Source: Lysobacteraceae bacterium NML93-0793 (lineage in GTDB: Bacteria; Pseudomonadota; Gammaproteobacteria; Xanthomonadales; Xanthomonadaceae). Taken from it: DNA of 51,992 nucleotides. The stretch lies in the NCBI GenBank assembly GCA_002324875.1, contig NTJG01000019.1, positions 1-51,992 of the forward strand, in the 5' to 3' direction. The translations under genes were made by a program, and so were the position numbers. This document shows positions 34,419 through 42,454 of this stretch, one piece after another; the stretch's first letter is position 1, and every line of letters starts with the position of its first letter. Below the pieces are notes generated by a model that did no database searches, was not told the DNA's origin, and saw only the letters and a list, made by a program, of their open reading frames with translations.

Positions 34419-35252
34419 ATGGAACTCAAACAGAACCCCTTCTCGTTCTACGACTTCCTTGGCTATTTCACACCGGGTGCGCTGCTCCTTTACTTGGGCG
34501 GCTACGCCGCTCGGGTGATCTGGCCAGATGCACCTACCTTCCACTCGCTGGCGGCTCAAGCCGGGCTCGAGAAGGCCGAAGCGTACGTCCCGTTCGTCCT
34601 TCTGGCGTACTCGGCGGGCCACCTTCTTAGCTTCACCTCGTCAGTGACAATCGAGCGCTACTCCCTGTGGGCCATGGGCTATCCCTCGAAGTACTTACTC
34701 GGCGTCAGCCATGGCGGCTACTACAGTGTGGATAAGCACCCCGCGCTTCGCGCTGTCATTCGCACTTTAGTTTTCGTTCTTATCCTTCCGATCTCGGCCA
34801 TGGACCTGGTGCTTGGTCGAGTCCTCGGGATGCGGGATCTGTACGCGAAGCCCTTAGATAACCTGCTTATCGCAGTCATTCGGCGGAAGGTTGAAACCCT
34901 GCTCATTGAAACAGGCGGCGTAACGCATCCCACAGAGCACGGGCAGGCTCGCGATCACGATTTTTTTCGGTTCGCCTACCACTATGCAGTAGAAAACGCC
35001 CCCAACCACTTGCCCAAGATGCAGAACTATGTGGCCTTGTTCGGCTTCCTGCGGAATGTCTCGTTGATCCTAGTCGTCACCTTTTGGCCTCTCGCTTACG
35101 CCGTAGCTATGGGCTTAGCCTCTTGGCTCGCCCTAGCAGCACTTGTCGTTGCGTCGTACTTGTTCTTCATGGCGTTCGTGAAGTTCTATCGTAGGTTTTG
35201 CCTCGAGGCCCTCATGGCCATAGCTGTTGTGGTCAAGCAGCCAGCAACCTAA
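34419..35252 (+). CDS. Cassette gene 2: multi-pass membrane protein of unknown function
   Basis: A 277-residue protein with an N-terminal region FYDFLGYFTPGALLLYLGGY, further membrane segments (TLVFVLILPISAMDLVLGRV; VSLILVVTFWPLAYAVAMGL; LALAALVVASYLFFMAFV) and a soluble middle part rich in His and Asp (GVTHPTEHGQARDHDFFRF). No family was recognised. It starts 17 bases after the preceding R' site and its TAA lies inside the R'' of the next attC, the standard compact cassette layout. GC is clearly below the window average. Confidence 0.8.
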   Translation: MELKQNPFSFYDFLGYFTPGALLLYLGGYAARVIWPDAPTFHSLAAQAGLEKAEAYVPFVLLAYSAGHLLSFTSSVTIERYSLWAMGYPSKYLLGVSHGGYYSVDKHPALRAVIRTLVFVLILPISAMDLVLGRVLGMRDLYAKPLDNLLIAVIRRKVETLLIETGGVTHPTEHGQARDHDFFRFAYHYAVENAPNHLPKMQNYVALFGFLRNVSLILVVTFWPLAYAVAMGLASWLALAALVVASYLFFMAFVKFYRRFCLEALMAIAVVVKQPAT

Positions 35253-35293
35253 CAATTCGTCCAAGCCGACGCGGTAGTTCCTTCGGTTTAGTG
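35247..35293 (+). other. attC site of cassette 2, truncated on the right
   Basis: R'' ACCTAAC (35247-35253) is a perfect complement of the 5' end of cassette 2 (TTAGGT). It is followed by AATTCGTCCAAGCCGAC, nearly the same as in attC1. The right half reaches TTCGGTTTAG, but there is no GTTRRRY R' core; the sequence instead passes into GTGGACACCC, which looks like the edge of a mobile element. The site is therefore probably disrupted. Confidence 0.75.
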
Positions 35294-35491
35294 GACACCC
35301 TGACCGGAGAAGTAACGGTGCCAGGTTCACTTATCGCATCGCCCGGTCAGCTCCGAACTTGAAGCGCCTGCCGCAGAGCGTCTGGAGGAAGTGTTCGGCT
35401 GACGGGTCGGACTTACTTCGGTGGCTGGCGAAGTCCGGTCCACCCGCTGCGCCCCGGGCGTAAGCTCTTGCGAACCCTCGGACGATCGACC
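35294..35491. other. Junction region with possible mobile-element remnant and long hairpin
   Basis: No gene. TGCCAGGTTCACTT (about 35319-35332) resembles sequences found next to small transposases in related genomes (recalled, not checked). GTCAGCTCCGAAC (35346-35358) and GTTCGGCTGAC (35393-35403) are inverted copies with a 2-base insertion, and a further dyad CGGACTT/AAGTCCG follows at about 35407-35445. The role is unknown. Confidence 0.4.
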
Positions 35492-36040
35492 ATGGCCTCC
35501 AGTCATGCGCACCTCGCACTGTGTCTCTCCGTTCTGCTCGCTGCGCTGTTGCCGATGCCGCTGTCGGTCCTCGCCCAGGACGCATCGGTGCCGATCGAGA
35601 GCGGCGATCCGGCGTGGGCGCGAATGCTGGCACTGGCTGGAAGCTGGCGCCTGCCTGCGCCCGAGACGCCGCGGCAGACGGCATTCCGCGTGGTGCTTGC
35701 GCCGGTGTCGCGCGGCACCGCACTGGAGGAGCGCTACGGCAATCCCGCAGGGGATACCACGCGCACGCTGTTCCACCGCGACGGCGCGCGCATTCTCGCT
35801 ACGCATTACTGCGCGCAGGGCAATCAGCCGCGTCTGGCATGGATGCCACCGGCAGGCGCGGATGCGGCGCCGATGGCCTTCGAGTTCGTCGATGCGACCA
35901 ACCTGCCGGACCCGGGCGCATCGCATCTGGTACGTCTCACGCTGTCGCTGGATGCGCAGGGTCGGCTGGTCCGGGACGAGGTCTACGCCGGTCGCAATGG
36001 CGAGGAGCGCGATGTGATGGTGCTGGTGCGCGACGAGTGA
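35492..36040 (+). CDS. Secreted protein of unknown function
   Basis: A 182-residue protein with signal peptide (LALCLSVLLAALLPMPLSVL, cleavage near AQD). The mature part contains WARMLALAGSWRLPAPE, RGTALEERYGNPAGDTTRTL, LATHYCAQGNQPRLAW and the ending YAGRNGEERDVMVLVRDE, which suggests a lipocalin or DUF1579-like small-ligand barrel. I could not assign a family with certainty. The ATG at 35492 is preferred over the upstream TTG because the signal peptide begins there. GC is back to the window norm, so it lies outside the cassette island. Confidence 0.8.
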   Translation: MASSHAHLALCLSVLLAALLPMPLSVLAQDASVPIESGDPAWARMLALAGSWRLPAPETPRQTAFRVVLAPVSRGTALEERYGNPAGDTTRTLFHRDGARILATHYCAQGNQPRLAWMPPAGADAAPMAFEFVDATNLPDPGASHLVRLTLSLDAQGRLVRDEVYAGRNGEERDVMVLVRDE

Positions 36041-36294
36041 TCGGCGCCGGGGTGCGCTGATGCAAGGAAACGGCGTGCTGTTTGCTTGCGAAGCCTGGAT
36101 GGCATCGCAAGGCGCCACTGGCGGGCGAGCCTTCGACGAACTGGCCGGCCAGTGCAGGCTGGTTTCCGCAGCAAGTACGTACACGCACATAGAACCGGGT
36201 CGTCGACTCGAGCGACGCAAGAGCGCGCCCGCCTGCTGATCTGACACGTGATGGCACACTGCCTGCACTTCGATACGCAATCGGCGGGTGCACG

Positions 36295-36528
36295 ATGCAG
36301 AAACAAACGCAGGACCGATCGATCCGGATGTTCTGCCTGGCGTGTGCGCTGGGCCTCGGCGTTCTGGCCTGGCTGGCCTGGCGTCATCTCGACGGGGCGC
36401 CGGAGATGCCGTGGGTGCTGGGCGGCATTGCGCTGCTGGCGGGTCTGTTTGCGGTGTGTGCGCCTGCGCGCTGGCTGCGCGCACTGCTGCGCTGGAATCT
36501 GTTCTCGCAGGATCTGTTCCGGCGCTGA
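36295..36528 (+). CDS. Small two-helix membrane protein
   Basis: A 77-residue frame with two predicted membrane helices (FCLACALGLGVLAWLAWRHL and WVLGGIALLAGLFAVCAP) and a basic C-terminus (RWLRALLRWNLFSQDLFRR). No ribosome site is obvious. The hydrophobic pattern and positive-inside ends support a real inner-membrane protein, but no family was recognised. It stands alone between the secreted protein and the MerR gene. Confidence 0.5.
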   Translation: MQKQTQDRSIRMFCLACALGLGVLAWLAWRHLDGAPEMPWVLGGIALLAGLFAVCAPARWLRALLRWNLFSQDLFRR

Positions 36529-36573
36529 GGCGTGCGCGGCCAAGGACTTCACAGTTCTTGCGGCTGGAACGCC

Positions 36574-36957
36574 CTAGCCCGCGAACGACGCGAGGATGGG
36601 GCACGGCCCCTTCGCGTTCTTGCTGCATTCGCTCGCGAGCGTCTGCAGGTAATCGCGCGCCTGCATCATCTCGGCGATCTGTGCGTCGAGCCTGGCGATG
36701 CGGGACTGCGCCAGCGCGCGGGCGCGTGCGCGGTCGTGGCCGGCGTCGAGGGCCAGCAGTTCGCGGATCTCCTCGAGGCTGAAGCCGGCGCGTTGGGCCA
36801 TGCGGATGAAGCGCAGCCGGCGCACGTCGGCCTCGCCGTAGCGGCGGATGCCTGCGCCCGTGTCGGGCACCGGCAGCAGGCCCTTGCGCTGGTAGAAGCG
36901 GACGGTTTCCACACCGACATCGCCGGCATCGGCGAACTGGCTGATCGTGAGCGACAT
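36574..36957 (-). CDS. MerR family transcriptional regulator, mercury-type but lacking one ligand
   Basis: A 127-residue MerR protein with N-terminal winged helix (ISQFADAGDVGVETVRFYQR, RRYGEADVRRLRFIRMAQRA), dimer helix and a C-terminal metal-type loop (LASECSKNAKGPCPILASF) that keeps two cysteines like C117 and C126 of Tn501 MerR. The third ligand, C82 at the start of the dimer helix, is replaced (LALDAGHDRARA). It is therefore probably not a canonical Hg(II) sensor. It is divergent from a glutaredoxin-MauE fusion across a mer-type operator. GGAG precedes the ATG. Confidence 0.9.
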   Translation of the reverse strand: MSLTISQFADAGDVGVETVRFYQRKGLLPVPDTGAGIRRYGEADVRRLRFIRMAQRAGFSLEEIRELLALDAGHDRARARALAQSRIARLDAQIAEMMQARDYLQTLASECSKNAKGPCPILASFAG

Positions 36958-36960
36958 GGC

Positions 36961-36992
36961 TTGACTCCGTACTGCGGTACGGGGCCTAGCAT
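36961..36992 (+). promoter_or_regulatory. mer-type operator-promoter
   Basis: TTGACT (-35, 36961-36966) and TAGCAT (-10, 36987-36992) are separated by a 20-bp spacer carrying the dyad CCGTACTGCGGTACGG (36967-36982). The overlong spacer with a central dyad is the MerR-family hallmark, and the CCGTAC-N4-GTACGG arms are those of the Tn21/Tn501 mer operator. It drives the Grx-MauE gene and overlaps the merR-type gene's own upstream region. Confidence 0.88.
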
Positions 36993-37031
36993 GGGCGCCA
37001 TTGGTGAACCCACCGTGGACCGGAGACCGTC

Positions 37032-37820
37032 ATGCGTACTGCCCGCCATCCCGCGCGCCCACGCGCCACCCTGTACCGCATGGTGATGGACCAGCACGTC
37101 TGCCCCTACGGCCTGAAGGCGCGGCACCTGCTGCGCCGGCAGGGCTTCGAGGTGGAGGACCACTGGCTGACCACGCGCGCCGAGGTGGATGCATTCAAGG
37201 CCGAGCATGACGTGGCGACCACGCCGCAGACCTTCATCGACGGCGTGCGCATCGGCGGCTACGACGATCTGCGCCGGCATTTCGGCAAGCGCGTGGTGGA
37301 CCCGAAGGCAACCAGTTACCGCCCGGTGGCGGCGCTGTTCGGCATGACGCTGCTGATGGCGCTGGCCGCGAGCACGGCGGTCTACGGCACGCCGTTCACG
37401 GTGCGCGCGGGCGAGTGGTTCATCGCCTTCAGCATGGCGGTGCTGGCACTGCTGAAGCTGCAGAACGTCGAGAGCTTCGCCACGATGTTCCTCAACTACG
37501 ACCTGCTGGCGCGGCGCTGGGTGCCGTATTCGTACCTGTATCCGTTCGCCGAAGGCCTGGCGGGCTTGCTGATGATCGCCGGTGTGCTGACGTGGCTATC
37601 GGTGCCGGTGGCGTTGTTCATCGGCACGGTGGGCGCGGTGTCGGTGTTCAAGGCGGTGTACGTGGACCGGCGCCAACTCAAGTGCGCCTGCGTGGGCGGT
37701 GCGAACAACGTGCCACTGGGCTTCGTGTCGCTGACCGAGAACCTGATGATGATCGCGATGGCGGTGTGGATGGGGCTGGGGGCGTTTGGGCGGTTGCCGG
37801 CTTGGGCACATGCGATGTGA
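37032..37820 (+). CDS. Glutaredoxin-MauE/DoxX fusion membrane protein
   Basis: A 262-residue protein. The N-terminal third is a glutaredoxin (YRMVMDQHVCPYGLKARHLL with a CPYG active site, TTPQTFIDGVRIGGYDDLRR). The rest is a four-helix MauE/DoxX-type membrane domain (LFGMTLLMALAAST; LMIAGVLTWLSVPVALFIGT) ending with the conserved cysteine pair LKCACVGGANNVPLGFVSLT. Fusions of this kind are thought to move reducing power or handle soft metals across the membrane. Expression is under the mer-type operator and the divergent MerR protein. GGAG lies 8 bases upstream of the ATG. Confidence 0.9.
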   Translation: MRTARHPARPRATLYRMVMDQHVCPYGLKARHLLRRQGFEVEDHWLTTRAEVDAFKAEHDVATTPQTFIDGVRIGGYDDLRRHFGKRVVDPKATSYRPVAALFGMTLLMALAASTAVYGTPFTVRAGEWFIAFSMAVLALLKLQNVESFATMFLNYDLLARRWVPYSYLYPFAEGLAGLLMIAGVLTWLSVPVALFIGTVGAVSVFKAVYVDRRQLKCACVGGANNVPLGFVSLTENLMMIAMAVWMGLGAFGRLPAWAHAM

Positions 37821-37837
37821 GGGGTGGATGCGGCCGG

Positions 37838-37920
37838 GAATGTTCGAAGAAGTCCGTCAATCCCGCGGCTTTCAACGGACGCATGTCCGGTCAGGCGGGC
37901 TTTTAACGGACGAATGTTCG
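37838..37920. repeat. Short direct repeats downstream of the Grx-MauE gene
   Basis: Two 23-bp copies, 37867-37889 and 37898-37920, match at 20 of 23 positions and are 31 bp apart. The end GAATGTTCG also occurs at 37838-37846. They lie in a non-coding stretch and look like a degraded tandem or dispersed repeat. Confidence 0.6.
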
Positions 37921-38373
37921 ATCCTCCAGCGTCTTTGGCTTTCAAAAGCCTAAAGTCACTGGGTACTCGCTGGTGCGGGTGGCGCGCAGTGGGGCACCGA
38001 TGCGGAGCCTCGCCGAGCGGATACGCGGCGCGCACCCCGATGTCGGCATCGATGACGGCCGCACTGCAAGACCTTGCGGCTTGCAGACCAGGCGAACCGG
38101 GCGCAGGCCCGCACCTGCTGTCCGTCATGGCGGTATGCCAATGAAGGTCCGAATCGCCAAGAGCGGAATTGTTCAGACCTTCCCCAAGGCGCGGCTTCCA
38201 TTGCCGCCGCAGGCGGTCGTGACGCGGTGCGAGAGGCGGGTCGCCAGCCTGACCGGTATCCCGGCTCGTCCGTCCACAGGCGCGTCGGTCCGGCACGGTC
38301 GTCGCACATGGCGCGCGCTCGAATCGCGCACGCATGCGGCACCCTCATCAACGCGATGGGTTGCCGGAACGGC
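37921..38373. other. Intergenic region with a copy of the recD-end repeat arm
   Basis: About 450 bp without a recognisable gene. At 38167-38184 lies AATTGTTCAGACCTTCCC, which differs by one base from the inverted left arm of the recD-end element (28951-28968), so a member of the same repeat family, probably degraded, is present. Open frames on both strands are repeat-derived and are not called. Confidence 0.5.
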
Positions 38374-39102
38374 TCAATGCGCGGGCGCGGTGTCCAGGCG
38401 CTCGCGGATCCATTCGTAATCCCGCCGCACGGGCGCGGCGAGTACCGACGGGTCGCCATCGTAGAGATAGCTGGCGACGGTGGCGCCGGTGTCGTCGACG
38501 GCGCGCGGGTCGGCGCCGGCGTCCATGAAGCGTTTCACCGAGGGAATGTCGTTGACCAGCGCGGCCTGGTGCAGCGGCGTGGTGCCGGCGGCATCGCGGA
38601 CGTCGAGCCGGGCGCCGGCGGCGAGCAGGCGGTCGATGTTGTCGGGCTCACGCGCGCGCAGGGCGTCGAACAGCGCGGTCTGACCATTGCGGGTATTGGG
38701 CAGATCGACCGGCACGCCGTGCTCGAGCAGCAGGTCGATCCAGTCCGGATTCTTCGACATCGCCGCTTCGTGCAGCGCGGTGCGGCCCTTGGCATCGCCG
38801 CGCGCGGGGTCCGCGCCGAGGTCGAGCAGCAGGCGCACGGCGTCGCGATCGCCCTGACGGATCAGCCAGTTCAGCGCCGGCGTGCCGTCTTCGGCGGTGG
38901 CGTCGGGATTGGCGCCGGCGGCCAGCAGTTCGCGGGCGAGTGCGGCATCGCCGGCACGCAACGCGGTGACGAACTGGGCCTGGGCGGGATTGTCGAACGT
39001 GCGTGCGTTCGCGGTCATGGCGTCGTGTCCTTGCGTACAACCGGAAGCGGCCAGCAGCAGCGCGGCCAGCGACAGGTGCGGAAGCGGGAGTCGGCGGGTC
39101 AT
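38374..39102 (-). CDS. Ankyrin-repeat lipoprotein
   Basis: A 242-residue lipoprotein read from ATG at 39102 (39114 is an alternative start). Signal peptide and lipobox LAALLLAASGC are followed by about five ankyrin repeats (for example NPAQAQFVTALRAGDAALAR, KGRTALHEAAMSKNPDWIDL, AGTTPLHQAALVNDIPSVKR). Ankyrin repeats mediate protein binding. It lies 100 bp downstream of, and on the same strand as, a lipase-like protein with a repeat-rich tail, so an immunity or partner role is plausible but unproven. Confidence 0.88.
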   Translation of the reverse strand: MTRRLPLPHLSLAALLLAASGCTQGHDAMTANARTFDNPAQAQFVTALRAGDAALARELLAAGANPDATAEDGTPALNWLIRQGDRDAVRLLLDLGADPARGDAKGRTALHEAAMSKNPDWIDLLLEHGVPVDLPNTRNGQTALFDALRAREPDNIDRLLAAGARLDVRDAAGTTPLHQAALVNDIPSVKRFMDAGADPRAVDDTGATVASYLYDGDPSVLAAPVRRDYEWIRERLDTAPAH

Positions 39103-39202
39103 GGGGCGCAGCATGCCCCAGCGCGCGTTAAATCGGTCGCAGCGGCCGGCGGGGCGCGGTGCCGCCGCCGCCGGGCAGGTGCCGGATCAGGCATCGCCGC
39201 GC

Positions 39203-40942
39203 TCAGTTGAACGGGTTCAGCGCATCGAATGCGCGGCCCGCGCCGTCGGCCAGACCGCGACCGAAGTTGCGTGCGCCGTCGGCGGCGCCCTGCGCCACGT
39301 TGCCGGCGAAGTCGCTCACGCCCTGGCCCACGTCACCGACGAAGCCGACGGCGGCTTCGAGGCCATCGCCCACACGGTCGGCCGCCACGTCGACCACGCC
39401 GCCCACGCCATCGGCCACGCGGTTGACGGTGCTGCCGGCGCCTTCGAGCACGCCGGCCACGGCATTGGCCGGCGTTTCGAGACCGCTGATGCGGCCGAGA
39501 TCACGCACGAAGCCGCCGGTGGCGTTGGCCGTGTTCTGCGCGGTGTTGCCGACCAGGCTCACCGCGCCGTCGAGGACATCGCCCACGGTATCCACGGCGG
39601 CATCGGCGACATTGCCGACGAGGCCGAAGCCGGCGGCAACGGGCCGGCCGTCGCGGGCCTCGGTCCAGGCATCACGGGCTTCGGCGCCCAGCTCGGAGAA
39701 GGTGCCGACGACATCGCCGCCGAGATCCACGGCCTCACGGATGCCCGAGGCCAGGGTATTGAACTGCAGATCGCCGTAGGCCTCCACGCCGGCCACCAGG
39801 GTGTCGCCGGCCACGGCGGTGGTCGCGCCGACGGCGTCGCCGACCAGATCGCTGCCGTGATCGACGACGACGCTGGCCCCGTTGAGCAGACTGCCGACCA
39901 CCCAGCTCTGCGGCGTGGTGCCGGGGCCGCTGCGCAGCTGGTCGCCCAGCGCGTCCATGCCCTGGGCGAGTGCGTTGCCGGCCGCATCGATCCCGGCGTC
40001 GACGTGACCGCCGAGCACCTGCCCGCCACTCGGACCGAGCGACGGATCGGTGGGCGTGGCGTGGTTGAACGCCTCGACGTACACGGCATCCGGGCCACCA
40101 CCGCCATGCAGGCTGCCGAAGCCGGTGCCCGGCGGCGGATCGATACGCAGCGCGTGGCCGACGGCCTCCGGCGGCGAACCGACGATGGGCAGCAGCGGCA
40201 CGTCTTCCTGCGCGGCGGTGAGCTGGTCGCCGTTGACGGCGTAGCGGCGGATCTGCCCGCTCTCGGCGGCCTGCTCGCGGATCGCATTGGGGTTGAAGCC
40301 GAGGCTTTCGAGCGTGTTGTTGCTGAGGCCCGAGGCGTTGAACGTGACGGCCGAAGCACCGGTGGCCAGCGCCGCAGCCGAGGCCAGACCGCCGCCGAGC
40401 GAGTGGCCGGTCACGGCCACGTTGCCGTCGCCGAACACGTGCTCGGCGCGCTTGGCGAGTTCGATCGCGCTGCTGTACTGCGAGGCGTCCATGCCCAGGC
40501 CCTGCTGGCCGTTGTTCACCCAGTCCATGTACTGGCTGGGATCGCCGCCGATCTCCGAGCCGCGGTAGGCGACCACGTAGCCGCCGTCCTCGTGCTGGTA
40601 GATCTCGGCGTGGAAGCCGGAGCGGTCGTCGGTGAGCAGCTGGGGATCGATCGGAATGCGGTTGCCGTGGGCGTCGGTGAGGCTGAGGCCGTCGGCGTGC
40701 GGGGTGAGTGCGGTCCAGCCGGCGTCCTGCAGGGCCTGGCGGTATTCCGGGCTGTCGGGCGCGTAGGCGCCGTTGGCCATCATCGCGAACAGCGGATCGC
40801 GCGCATCGGGCGCGGTGCCGCGGAGACTGTCGCTCAGGCCGTGGGTGCCGGCCCGGTAATCGTTCGCCACCGGCGGAGGCGGCGGCGGCGCGGTGTACTG
40901 CGCGACGGCATGGGTGCGTCCGGTGTCGGCGATGGTGAGCAT
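39203..40942 (-). CDS. Lipase-like (DUF2974/Mbeg1-type) protein with amphipathic repeat tail
   Basis: A 579-residue protein. Residues about 45-280 form an alpha/beta hydrolase with YVVAYRGSEIGGDPSQYMDW, nucleophile elbow VAVTGHSLGGGLASAAALAT (Ser) and a NGDQL acidic segment. From about 300 the protein is a long Ala/Gly/Val/Asp-rich region of imperfect 11- to 16-residue repeats (AAVDTVGDVLDGAVSLVGN; GDGLEAAVGFVGDVGQGVSD). No signal peptide is seen; a proline run (APPPPPPVANDY) lies near the N-terminus. The tail resembles amphipathic, membrane-seeking segments. A secreted or contact-delivered lipase is a reasonable guess. Confidence 0.82.
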   Translation of the reverse strand: MLTIADTGRTHAVAQYTAPPPPPPVANDYRAGTHGLSDSLRGTAPDARDPLFAMMANGAYAPDSPEYRQALQDAGWTALTPHADGLSLTDAHGNRIPIDPQLLTDDRSGFHAEIYQHEDGGYVVAYRGSEIGGDPSQYMDWVNNGQQGLGMDASQYSSAIELAKRAEHVFGDGNVAVTGHSLGGGLASAAALATGASAVTFNASGLSNNTLESLGFNPNAIREQAAESGQIRRYAVNGDQLTAAQEDVPLLPIVGSPPEAVGHALRIDPPPGTGFGSLHGGGGPDAVYVEAFNHATPTDPSLGPSGGQVLGGHVDAGIDAAGNALAQGMDALGDQLRSGPGTTPQSWVVGSLLNGASVVVDHGSDLVGDAVGATTAVAGDTLVAGVEAYGDLQFNTLASGIREAVDLGGDVVGTFSELGAEARDAWTEARDGRPVAAGFGLVGNVADAAVDTVGDVLDGAVSLVGNTAQNTANATGGFVRDLGRISGLETPANAVAGVLEGAGSTVNRVADGVGGVVDVAADRVGDGLEAAVGFVGDVGQGVSDFAGNVAQGAADGARNFGRGLADGAGRAFDALNPFN

Positions 40943-41053
40943 GGTGAATCCGTTCGCGGGGATGTCAGCACCGACCGTAGCCGCGCGTTGGCCGCGGGAA
41001 CACTCGGGGCGACCCTAGTCCGGTGCCCGCACGTGCGGCGACGCCGCCGGCCG

Positions 41054-42454
41054 TCACTGGCCCCAGGTGCCGCTGCGCCGCATCACGCCCCACGTGTGCT
41101 TGCGCCGGGAGAACCACTGCCACATGCCCCGGCAGCGCCACAGGGTGTTGAGCTGGCGGTAGCCGAGGTTCTCGAGCACGGCCATCGCGAACATCAGCAG
41201 CATGTCGCGTTTGCGCGCGTAGACGCGGAACGACAGCGTTTCCAGCAGCAGGCCGTTGACCGACAGCAGGATGCCCATGCCGATGGCGACCAGCAGGAAC
41301 ACCACCAGCGCCGCCGGGGAAATCAGACCGAGAGCGAAGCCGCCGATCATCACCACATAGCCGGCCAGTTCGATCAGCGGCCCCACCAGTTCGAACAGGG
41401 TCATGAACGGCCAGGCCAGCAGGCCGGCGGCGCCCGCACCCGGGCTCAGCGCCAGCGGGGCGTGGCGGGTCAGGCTTTCGGCCAGACCGCGTTGCCAGCG
41501 GCTGCGCTGGCGGCCCAGCGTGCCGAGGTCTTCGGGCGCCTCGGTCCAGCAGATCGGATCGGGCAGGTAGCGGATGCGATAGGGAATGCGCCGCTCGCGG
41601 TGCCAGCGGTGCAGGCGCACCACCAGTTCCATGTCCTCGCCCACGGTGCTGGTGCTGTAGCCGCCGACCGCCAGCACGCGCTCGCGGTTGAACAGGCCGA
41701 AGGCACCGGAAATGATCAGCACCGCATTGAGCGGCGACCAGCCCAGCCGGCCCAGCAGGAACGCGCGCAGGTACTCGATGATCTGGAACCGCGCCACCCA
41801 GTTGGCCGGCAGGCCGGCGCGCACCAGAAACCCGCCACGCACCTCCGACCCGTTGGCCAGGCGCACCGTGCCGCCGGCGGCCACGGTGCGCTCGTCCTCC
41901 AGAAACGGTTGCACCACCCGCAGCAGGCTGTCGCGTTGCAGGATGGAATCGGCATCGACCGCGCAGAACAGCGAGTGCCGGGCGGCGTTGATTCCGGCAT
42001 TGAGTGCGTCGGCCTTGCCGCCGTTCTCCTTGTCGATCACCCGCAGGTTGGCGTAGCGCCGGGAGCGGTACACGCCGCGGATGGGCGCGTGGTCCAGGGT
42101 GCGGCGCGTGGGCTGGGCGTGCAGCACCAGGTCGAACTCCTCGCGCAGCACCTCGAGGGTGCGGTCGCTGGAGCCGTCGTTGATCACCACCAGTTCGAAA
42201 TCCGGGTACTGCAGCTGCAGCATCGAACGCACCGAGGTGCGGATGGTGGCTTCCTCGTTGTAGCCGGGCACCAGCAGCGAGATCGGCGGCTCGACGCCCA
42301 GATACGGCGCCTCGTCGCCCAGTGCGCTGCGCTGGCGCATGTAGCCGCGCAGACTGACCATCGACAGCAGGTTCAGCGCCAGATAGCCGCCGTTGAGCGC
42401 GATGAAGTAGCCGATGAAGAAGACCTGCAGCCACCAGAGCCAGTCGATGTTCAC
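41054..42454 (-). CDS. GT2 family membrane glycosyltransferase
   Basis: A 466-residue processive-type glycosyltransferase. It has one N-terminal membrane helix (WLQVFFIGYFIALNGGYLAL), a GT-A domain (SLLVPGYNEEATIRTSVRSM, VVINDGSSDRTLEVL, KADALNAGINAARHSLFCAV with the DAD metal site, EAPEDLGTLGRQRSRWQRGL containing QxxRW) and C-terminal helices. The motif set is that of PgaC/IcaA and related polymer synthases. The GTG start overlaps the stop of the HEAT gene (GTGA). It is the last gene of a five-gene coupled run and probably makes an extracellular polysaccharide. Confidence 0.92.
   Translation of the reverse strand: MNIDWLWWLQVFFIGYFIALNGGYLALNLLSMVSLRGYMRQRSALGDEAPYLGVEPPISLLVPGYNEEATIRTSVRSMLQLQYPDFELVVINDGSSDRTLEVLREEFDLVLHAQPTRRTLDHAPIRGVYRSRRYANLRVIDKENGGKADALNAGINAARHSLFCAVDADSILQRDSLLRVVQPFLEDERTVAAGGTVRLANGSEVRGGFLVRAGLPANWVARFQIIEYLRAFLLGRLGWSPLNAVLIISGAFGLFNRERVLAVGGYSTSTVGEDMELVVRLHRWHRERRIPYRIRYLPDPICWTEAPEDLGTLGRQRSRWQRGLAESLTRHAPLALSPGAGAAGLLAWPFMTLFELVGPLIELAGYVVMIGGFALGLISPAALVVFLLVAIGMGILLSVNGLLLETLSFRVYARKRDMLLMFAMAVLENLGYRQLNTLWRCRGMWQWFSRRKHTWGVMRRSGTWGQ

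Noticed and set aside
36060..36239. A 59-codon plus-strand frame after the secreted protein gene
   Set aside because: No convincing ribosome site, no paralogue nearby and no hydrophobic or other pattern, unlike the tandem small genes.
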